DNA of 40,510 nt from contig DIWT01000044.1 of assembly GCA_002435745.1 (NCBI GenBank), positions 1-40,510 of the forward strand, given 5' to 3'. A model generated the notes under the pieces. That model saw nothing but the letters and a program-made list of their open reading frames with translations. It had not been told where the DNA came from and ran no database searches. The position numbers and the translations under genes were made by a program. Shown here in pieces: positions 14,563 to 20,628 of this stretch. The DNA is from a bacterium UBP15_UBA6099 (GTDB taxonomy: Bacteria; UBP15; UBA6099). The stretch's first letter is position 1. Each line of letters opens with the position of its first letter.

Positions 14563-15495
14563 ATGACATCTGAATCAAGCATTTGTATCATCGACGCGCT
14601 GAAAGAAGGCCTTCTCGGTTGTTTTCGAGAGAGAGTAATACGCGATCACACGCTTGACATGGAAATTCGAAGAGAAGATATCCGCATCTATTACAGAGGC
14701 GGACGGATTCTCTACATAACAGCAGCGACCGAGGGTTATAAAGTCGACTTCGACAAGAATTATTTTATTAAAAATGAGTTCGTTCTGCCTAATGGGAAAG
14801 TCAAAAATGAAAATGATGCGAACGAATGGGTGGTAACGATACCAAAGCTTAAACAAGCTATGGATTTGTGGTTATGCCATAATCCCAAAGAAGAGCGTGA
14901 ATTTCAACAACTCGTTGTTCGAGAGAATAACTATAGCAGCATTGCAAAAGGGACGGATTATTTTATTTGTGATATAGAATACGTTCACAACAAAAATAAA
15001 TCGGGACAGAATCCGAGATTTGATCTTATAGCAGCACATTGGCCTTCAACACCCGCCGCGAGAAAAGACAATACGAAAGTCGGATTGGCAATCATTGAAA
15101 TTAAGTATGGAGAAGGAGCCATTGGCGGGGCGGCGGGAATACTAAAGCATATTGAAGATTATGAGATGTTTATCAAAAACAACGATATGCTTCGCAAATT
15201 TAAGGACGAAATGGAAAATGCTTTCAACAACAAAAGGAAGTTAGGGCTTATAGATAGCTGTAAGAAAGATATTATGAGCTTCAACAATGAGGCTCCCGAT
15301 CTTATTCTAATGTTTGCCAATCACGATCCGGCAACAAAAGCTTTAAAAGACGCAATAAATAAAGTGAGAAGTGAAAAACCTAATACGATTGATAAAATCA
15401 AGTTTGCGACCGCAAATTATTTCGGATGTGGGTTGTACGACAATGCCATCTATGCGCTAAATGACTTCGAAAAGCTATATCTGAATCGCATATGA
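14563..15495 (+). CDS. island operon gene 2, PD-(D/E)XK nuclease-like protein
   Basis: A 310-residue protein. Residues 131-182 show a restriction-endonuclease-like core: acidic strand DYFICDIEY, then Asp154 in PRFDLIAAHW, and after about 25 residues the strand VGLAIIEIKYG with Glu179-x-Lys181. The D...ExK pattern with flanking hydrophobic strands is that of PD-(D/E)XK enzymes, where the acids bind Mg and the lysine is catalytic. An alpha helix with the motif GAAGILKHIEDYEMFIKN follows, as expected for this fold. The N-terminal 100 residues are of unknown type. AAGAGG precedes the ATG. The stop overlaps the next gene (ATGA), suggesting coupled translation. Enzyme activity is inferred, not certain. 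Confidence 0.65.
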   Translation: MTSESSICIIDALKEGLLGCFRERVIRDHTLDMEIRREDIRIYYRGGRILYITAATEGYKVDFDKNYFIKNEFVLPNGKVKNENDANEWVVTIPKLKQAMDLWLCHNPKEEREFQQLVVRENNYSSIAKGTDYFICDIEYVHNKNKSGQNPRFDLIAAHWPSTPAARKDNTKVGLAIIEIKYGEGAIGGAAGILKHIEDYEMFIKNNDMLRKFKDEMENAFNNKRKLGLIDSCKKDIMSFNNEAPDLILMFANHDPATKALKDAINKVRSEKPNTIDKIKFATANYFGCGLYDNAIYALNDFEKLYLNRI

Positions 15496-16760
15496 GCGTG
15501 AAAATCACCATACATCGAGGCGCGCGGGAAATCGGCGGATCGTGCATTCAAATAGAATCCGGCGGAGAACGCATTATAATTGACGCCGGAATGCCTCTGT
15601 TAAACAAGGATGGATCGGAATTTTCGGGAGATCCTAAGAATATACTGCCTAAGATCACCGGCATGTTTATTGCTGGAGACAAAAAGCCTGTCGCTGTTCT
15701 GATAACACATGCGCATATGGATCATTATGGATTGATAGGTTTTTCAGATAGCGATATCCCGGTTTATTCGAGCGAAGGCACAAAAAGGCTTATTGGAATA
15801 TCATCTGTTTTCTCTTCATACAAATCTGATTCAAACAGAATTCAGTCCGTTGAGCCATGGAAACCGTTTGATGTTGGCCCATTTCGAGTCACTCCATATC
15901 TTGTGGATCACTCAGCTTTTGGCGCTTTCGCATGGCTTGTCGAAGCCGAAAGCAAACGAATTATGTACACAGGCGACTTTCGAGGCGGCGGCAGAAAAAG
16001 AGTTTTATTTGAAAATCTATTAAAACACAGCCCTAAAAATATTGACGCTTTGTTGCTCGAAGGAACTACTCTTGAGCGAAAGGAAGCTCCGCTCAATTCC
16101 GAGGAGGAAGCGGAGTTAGCGCTCAGAGATTTATGCGATAAAACAGATGGTTTAGTAATGGTGTTCAGCAGCGGACAAAACATTGACCGCATCGTATCTC
16201 TTTTTAAAGCCGCGAAAGCCAGCAAACGAGAACTTGTTATAGACGTTTATGTGGCGCATGTTTTGCGGATGCTTTCTGATCTCTCAATAATGCCAGTCGC
16301 AGAATGGGATGGCGTTCGTGTTTTTTATCCCTATTATCTCACAAGGCGTCTTGCTGAAATTAGCAAAGAGAATTGGCTTTTTCCTTTCAGACACAAGAAG
16401 ATCGGTAGCGATGAGCTTAGGAACGACCCGAAACGCTTTCTCATGCTCCTTCGCCCATCGATGGACTTCGATGTTGAAAAGAGATTGAACCTTAAAGGAG
16501 CTAAAGCAGTATGGAGCATGTGGGCAGGTTACTTGGAAAAGCCAGCTTATATTAGAATTCAGAGAGTGTTGAAATTAAAAGAGGTCCCGCTGTCGCAGAT
16601 TCATTATGGCGGTCACGCTTCAAAAACGGAGCTTGTAGAATTGGCAAATGCTTTATCGCCTAAGAAAGTGATCCCAATCCACACGTTTCATGCCGACAAA
16701 TATCCGCAGCTTTTCTCAAATGTTCACATACTAGACGACGCGCAACCTTTGATTCTTTAA
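15492..16760 (+). CDS. island operon gene 3, MBL-fold hydrolase of RNase J/beta-CASP type
   Basis: A 422-residue metallo-beta-lactamase-fold protein. The metal site is HAHMDH (73-78), with His140 in VDHSAFGAFAW and Asp162 in MYTGDFRGG. A beta-CASP insertion follows (MVFSSGQNIDRI), and the C-terminus has HYGGHASKTELVELANAL and VIPIHTFHADKY, the counterparts of the SGH and PxH motifs of RNase J and related nucleases. An RNA or DNA nuclease role is therefore likely. The N-terminal REIGGSCIQIE is also typical. It is shorter than RNase J (about 550 residues) and lacks the C-terminal oligomerisation domain. It overlaps the nuclease-like gene by 4 nt. AT-rich composition ends with this gene. Confidence 0.85.
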   Translation: MSVKITIHRGAREIGGSCIQIESGGERIIIDAGMPLLNKDGSEFSGDPKNILPKITGMFIAGDKKPVAVLITHAHMDHYGLIGFSDSDIPVYSSEGTKRLIGISSVFSSYKSDSNRIQSVEPWKPFDVGPFRVTPYLVDHSAFGAFAWLVEAESKRIMYTGDFRGGGRKRVLFENLLKHSPKNIDALLLEGTTLERKEAPLNSEEEAELALRDLCDKTDGLVMVFSSGQNIDRIVSLFKAAKASKRELVIDVYVAHVLRMLSDLSIMPVAEWDGVRVFYPYYLTRRLAEISKENWLFPFRHKKIGSDELRNDPKRFLMLLRPSMDFDVEKRLNLKGAKAVWSMWAGYLEKPAYIRIQRVLKLKEVPLSQIHYGGHASKTELVELANALSPKKVIPIHTFHADKYPQLFSNVHILDDAQPLIL

Positions 16761-16795
16761 TCGTCACAGATTGTCAGATATCGAAGAGAGTTGCG

Positions 16796-17566
16796 TCAGG
16801 GTTGATTCAGGACGGATTCGCCGAGGACTTTTCTGATTTTTCGCAGCAGGGATTCGGCTGTAAAAGGTTTCAGGGCATAGTCGTGCGCTCCGTGCTGGAC
16901 GGCTTGGAAGATTTTGCTTTTCTGCCGGAGGACGGAGAGCATTATTACAGGGATATTGGCGGTTTCCGGGAAGTCCTTGAGCAGCATGAGGGTGGAGAAG
17001 CCGTCGAGGTCGGGCATGACGATGTCGAGCAGAATGATATCGGGTCGCCATTCGCGGGCTTTTTCGATGCCTGCGTAACCGTCGCGGGCGGTGATGACGT
17101 TGAAGCTGTCCTTGAAGATTTCCTCTATGAGTTTGAGCACCACGCGGTCGTCGTCGACGACGAGCATGGAGAGCCGCCGGTTGATGGGGGGTTTTTCGTC
17201 CCTGATCTCGCGGTTGACCTGAGAGCGGAGTCTGTTGACGATGAAGCCTGTGATGGCCTGTCTGCGTTTTTCGGAGATTTCGATAAATTCGACGCCGACG
17301 CGGTGTGTGAAGCGGCCTTCGGACTCTTCCATCGTTTCGCTCCACCTGACTTCGCCGCGCGCTACGCACGGCTCGGAATCGCCGGGAAGGGCGAACTCCA
17401 TTTCGATGGTGGAGCCGGCTTCGACGTGTTTTTCCGACATGAAGGCCAGCCCGCCGCCGCTTATGTTTTTCAGGCTGGCTATGCTTATCTCCAGTTGTTC
17501 GGGCACTTTGTATTTGACCGGACAATCGAGGTCGAGTCTGGGGTGTTTGCGTTTGTCCTGACTCAT
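16796..17566 (-). CDS. PilZ-receiver c-di-GMP-responsive regulator
   Basis: A 256-residue two-domain protein. The PilZ domain (about 5-115) has the c-di-GMP-binding RKHPR (RxxxR) and NISGGG (NxSxxG). A receiver (about 132-250) has VVDDDR, the phospho-Asp in ILLDIVMPDLDG, a serine switch residue in IMLSVLRQ and the lysine in ALKPF. It could integrate c-di-GMP and phosphorelay signals, for example in motility, surface attachment or exopolysaccharide control. There is no DNA-binding domain. GGGGAG precedes the ATG. It converges on the island operon with only 35 nt between stops, and composition is again GC-rich. A GAF-GGDEF cyclase is encoded at 2689-3822. Confidence 0.9.
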   Translation of the reverse strand: MSQDKRKHPRLDLDCPVKYKVPEQLEISIASLKNISGGGLAFMSEKHVEAGSTIEMEFALPGDSEPCVARGEVRWSETMEESEGRFTHRVGVEFIEISEKRRQAITGFIVNRLRSQVNREIRDEKPPINRRLSMLVVDDDRVVLKLIEEIFKDSFNVITARDGYAGIEKAREWRPDIILLDIVMPDLDGFSTLMLLKDFPETANIPVIMLSVLRQKSKIFQAVQHGAHDYALKPFTAESLLRKIRKVLGESVLNQP

Positions 17567-17685
17567 TTTTGCGCTCCCCTCGCGCGCTGACCGCGCGAGT
17601 TATTTTGCTTTTTCAGCGTGACAAGATAATGATAAATCAAAAACGCATTAAAGCAATCGCGCGGCCGGAAATTTATGGGAATTTA

Positions 17686-17946
17686 TTAAGGGAAAACTTT
17701 TGAAAAAGTTTTCTCTTAAAATCCCTTTCAAAACTTTTCATGCTAGCGCCGATGGGAAGGCTTCGCTCTCCCCATCGGCGCGTATCATGGGAAAAGATAT
17801 TGGGAAAGGGTTTTTAGAGAAATATTGTTCGAGAATGGTTTTACATGGGGCGTCGGGGATAGACGCGTTTTAAGCGTCTATTCCCGACGACCAGTGAAAC
17901 GTTTTGAAGAGATTCAAAGAGAAACTTTTTCAAAAGTTTCTCTTTG
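17686..17946. repeat. cluster of four long inverted repeats between regulator and recombinase genes
   Basis: Four hairpins fill the gene-free stretch 17567-17987. The first has 16-bp arms at 17686-17701 and 17704-17719 with one G-U pair. The second has GCGCCGATGGG/CCCATCGGCGC arms (17746-17756, 17771-17781). The third has 16-bp arms (17851-17866, 17874-17889) with one G-U pair. The fourth has perfect 15-bp arms (17915-17929, 17932-17946). Hairpins 1 and 4 share a core of AGAAACTTTT or GAAAACTTTT with a 2-nt loop. This resembles interspersed palindromic elements or bidirectional terminators such as those I recall in Desulfovibrio genomes; copy number elsewhere is unknown. Confidence 0.7.
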
Positions 17947-17987
17947 GTCTTTTATCTTTTTAACATCATTAAAACATGTTTTTGAGA

Positions 17988-18902
17988 TTATTCATCCGGG
18001 TTGTCGAGGCGGGCGCGGGGGTGATGCTGTTCGTAGACGCTTCTGAGGCGGGAGGAGGTGACGCGGGTGTAAATCTGGGTGGTGGAGATATCGACGTGGC
18101 CGAGCATTTCCTGAACGGCGCGCAGGTCGGCTCCGTGTTCGAGGAGGTGGGTTGCGAAAGAGTGACGGAACGTGTGGGGCGAAACGTGGTTGGCGGGGTC
18201 GGCTCCGGCGGCTGCTTTGTCCACGACGCGCCAGAGGGTGGAGCGGGAGACGGGGGTTCCGCGCGTGTTGATGAACAGCTTTTCGGATTTGCCGGCGTCG
18301 AGGGCGGGGCGCGCCTCTTCGAGATACCGTTTCAGCCATTGCAGGGCTTTCGAGCCGACAGGGACGACTCGGGACTTGGAGCCTTTTCCGACGCAGCGGA
18401 TGTGTCCTTCGCTCCAGTTGAGGTCGGACAGACGAGCGCCCGTCAGTTCGCTTGCGCGCATGCCTGAGGCGTAGAGAAGTTCCAGCATGGCGCGGTCGCG
18501 GATTCGGACGGGCGTGTCGGCGGGCATTGCGTCGATGACGCGGGCGACTTCGTTTTCAGGCAGGGCGCGCGGGAGTCCTCTTCTGACGCGGGGCCGCTCG
18601 ACATCCTCCACCGCTTGGCTGCCTCTGGCGGAGTCGCGGAACGCGAATTTCATGAAGGAGCGGATGCAGGCGACTTTGCGCGCGACGGTGTTTTGCGAGA
18701 CGCCCTTGGAGCGAAGCCGCTGGTTGAAGAGGCTGACTGATTCGGCGTCGACGCGGGAGATGTCCGCGAGGCCTTTTTCTTCGAGGAAAGCGGAGAAATC
18801 CGCCAAGTCGCGGGCGTAAGCGTCGAGCGTGTTGCGCGAGTATCCCTTCTCGACGTCTAGGCTGGCGAGAAAGTCGTCAATGAGGTCGTTGAGAGCGCCC
18901 AT
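17988..18902 (-). CDS. xerD: site-specific tyrosine recombinase, XerD-like
   Basis: A 304-residue protein of normal XerC/XerD length. The N-terminal core-binding domain has YSRNTLDAYARDLADF. Catalytic residues are visible: Arg in YASGMRASELTG, Lys in VGKGSKSR, HTFRHSFATHLL, LGHVDISTTQIY with the nucleophile tyrosine. The sequence GADLRAVQEMLGH is closer to XerD than XerC, though that assignment is not firm. It resolves chromosome dimers at dif in the cytoplasm. Composition is that of the chromosome, so it is not an island integrase. It lies 22 nt downstream of the membrane glycosyltransferase gene, probably co-transcribed with it. No dif site was recognised. Confidence 0.88.
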   Translation of the reverse strand: MGALNDLIDDFLASLDVEKGYSRNTLDAYARDLADFSAFLEEKGLADISRVDAESVSLFNQRLRSKGVSQNTVARKVACIRSFMKFAFRDSARGSQAVEDVERPRVRRGLPRALPENEVARVIDAMPADTPVRIRDRAMLELLYASGMRASELTGARLSDLNWSEGHIRCVGKGSKSRVVPVGSKALQWLKRYLEEARPALDAGKSEKLFINTRGTPVSRSTLWRVVDKAAAGADPANHVSPHTFRHSFATHLLEHGADLRAVQEMLGHVDISTTQIYTRVTSSRLRSVYEQHHPRARLDNPDE

Positions 18903-18924
18903 GAGCGAGGGTCGCGCGCCGATG

Positions 18925-20616
18925 CTAGCGCGGCGCGGTCATCCAGAGAAGATAGTATTTGTCAGGGTTTTCAACGGCGGCCGAGGCGTCCGCTTCTGCG
19001 TCCCTGAAGCCGTCGTCCATACGGTATGCTTTTATTATGCGGGCGTTTTTGATGAGCCAGATCGCGTACTCGCGCGCCCAGCGCGGTTTCTGCGGCGGGT
19101 CGAGGATGTAGCCGCCCATGTTCTCGTCGATGTTAATGGAGCCTTTGAAAGCGAACCAAGCTCCTCCGGCGGAAACCGCGCGGTAGTCGTTGAGAGCCTC
19201 TGCGGCTCCGTCTGGCGGATGCGAGTCTATGGTCGCGCCAAGCGCCGGGGCAACCGCGCTCTGTCTGTATCCGCCGTCTTTCGTCTGTGTCAGGTCGAAG
19301 TTGTGCCAAAGAGCGACTATCCGGTCTCGGTAATCCGGGCGGGAGCGCATTGCGTAGCGCGCCGGGGCGGCGATTGAGCCGTCGATGAACACCACGGACG
19401 CGCCGGGGACGGAAGCGACGGCGTCAGAAGCGCCCGCCCAGTCGGGGCGCGCGTTTTCCGTCGCGCGCTGCATGGGGACGAATCCCGCCGCCGCGCACAG
19501 CAGCATCAAGGCGAGCAGCGCGCGGGCGCGCCATCCGGCGAATCTCGCGGCTCCGTTCGCGCACACAGCGTACAGCACGACCGCTCCCGGAACCAGAGCC
19601 TCCCAGAGTCTTGCCTGATACACCGTCATGCTCAAAAGTCCGGCGAACGCCAGCAGTCCCGCCAGCGTCACAAACGCGAACAGCCTCGGCCGGTATCCTT
19701 CCGGGTATTCCCTGAACCCGACGAACGGAAAATAGTGATAGACGATCGGAAGCAGAACCGCGCCGATGAAAGCGAAGCCGTTGGGCAGCGAGGACGCCCC
19801 GCCCGGCAATCCGCCTATCGTGTACAGCGCGGACACGTATTTCATCATGAACATCAGCCTGAAGTTCATAGATAGGAAGCTTTCCTTCGGGAAGATGTGA
19901 AAGATAGCTTCTTCGGGGTCTACGCCGGCGGGCATGAAAAACGGCGCGGCCCATCTCGTCATCCAATATGCGGCCGCCGCGAACAGGAAAATATTTAGTG
20001 GAATCCACCAGACAAGCCGCCGCCGCCGCTCCCGCGCGAACCCGAAAAAGAGTATGTTCATCGGGACAAGCAGCATGGCGGTCTGGACGCCGAAGCACAG
20101 GCCCGCCAGAGCGGAAACCGCGAAGGCGGCGGACGCCGCGCGCCCGGCTTCGCTCTCGAATATTTTGTGAAACAGCAACAGAGTCAGCAGGCACAGGAAG
20201 ATGGATATTGACGCCGCGCCTGAGAGACGGCTTCCGCCCGCGTGGGACGCCATGAGGGCGAGCATGAGGGCGGCGACGCAACCGGCGGGGCGACCGAACA
20301 AGCGCCGCGCGAGCGCGTACGCAAGCGCCACCGCGCCTATCCCGGCCGCTATGGACGGAATCCTCATCCACAGCAGGCCGTCCCCTCCGGCGGACATCCA
20401 CAGTTTGAGCAGGACGACATACGCGAACGCGTCGCCGGAGTGATGTTCGGCGCGGAGCGAAAAAATGTTCCACAGGGAATTCCACGGCTCGGAGGCGAAC
20501 ATCCAGAGCCGGGCCTCTGGCTCGGAGATCGCGGCGCGCGCCGCTCCCGGCAGCCTAGCCGCGCAGGCCGCTAGCAACACCGCCGCTTCGGGCAACCATC
20601 CGCTGATTCTTCTCAT
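18925..20616 (-). CDS. GT-C membrane glycosyltransferase (ArnT/PMT-like)
   Basis: A 563-residue membrane protein with about ten hydrophobic helices in the first 390 residues, starting with WLPEAAVLLAACAARLPG. A conserved acidic site in the first outer loop (ISEPEARLWMF, then HHSGDAFAYVVLLKLWM) fits GT-C enzymes, which transfer sugars from polyprenyl-phosphate donors on the outer face of the inner membrane. The last 170 residues are a soluble extracytoplasmic domain (VVFIDGSIAAPARYAM). Donor and acceptor are unknown. The start is an ATG 7 nt after a minus-strand TATAAT with no RBS. Its promoter overlaps the end of the upstream gene. Confidence 0.75.
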   Translation of the reverse strand: MRRISGWLPEAAVLLAACAARLPGAARAAISEPEARLWMFASEPWNSLWNIFSLRAEHHSGDAFAYVVLLKLWMSAGGDGLLWMRIPSIAAGIGAVALAYALARRLFGRPAGCVAALMLALMASHAGGSRLSGAASISIFLCLLTLLLFHKIFESEAGRAASAAFAVSALAGLCFGVQTAMLLVPMNILFFGFARERRRRLVWWIPLNIFLFAAAAYWMTRWAAPFFMPAGVDPEEAIFHIFPKESFLSMNFRLMFMMKYVSALYTIGGLPGGASSLPNGFAFIGAVLLPIVYHYFPFVGFREYPEGYRPRLFAFVTLAGLLAFAGLLSMTVYQARLWEALVPGAVVLYAVCANGAARFAGWRARALLALMLLCAAAGFVPMQRATENARPDWAGASDAVASVPGASVVFIDGSIAAPARYAMRSRPDYRDRIVALWHNFDLTQTKDGGYRQSAVAPALGATIDSHPPDGAAEALNDYRAVSAGGAWFAFKGSINIDENMGGYILDPPQKPRWAREYAIWLIKNARIIKAYRMDDGFRDAEADASAAVENPDKYYLLWMTAPR

Positions 20617-20622
20617 AGTTTT

Positions 20623-20628
20623 ATTATA
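20623..20628 (-). promoter_or_regulatory. -10 box, candidate leaderless promoter of the GT-C gene
   Basis: On the minus strand, TATAAT (20628 to 20623) is followed by AAAACT and the ATG at 20616, so transcription would begin at the start codon. It lies just before the end of the upstream gene's coding frame at 20629. Confidence 0.5.

Noticed and set aside
17686..17946. CRISPR array
   Set aside because: The repeats are inverted hairpins of different sequence, not regularly spaced direct repeats, and no cas genes are present. No CRISPR array was seen anywhere in the window.
17988..18902. XerD-like gene as the integrase of the AT-rich island
   Set aside because: Composition and length match a chromosomal dimer-resolution recombinase, it is co-oriented with a GC-rich glycosyltransferase gene, and no att-like direct repeats were found at the island edges.
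19424..20485. Minus-strand open frame (353 codons) overlapping the GT-C gene in another frame
   Set aside because: The product is arginine-rich with no domain, whereas the overlapping frame gives a coherent membrane glycosyltransferase.
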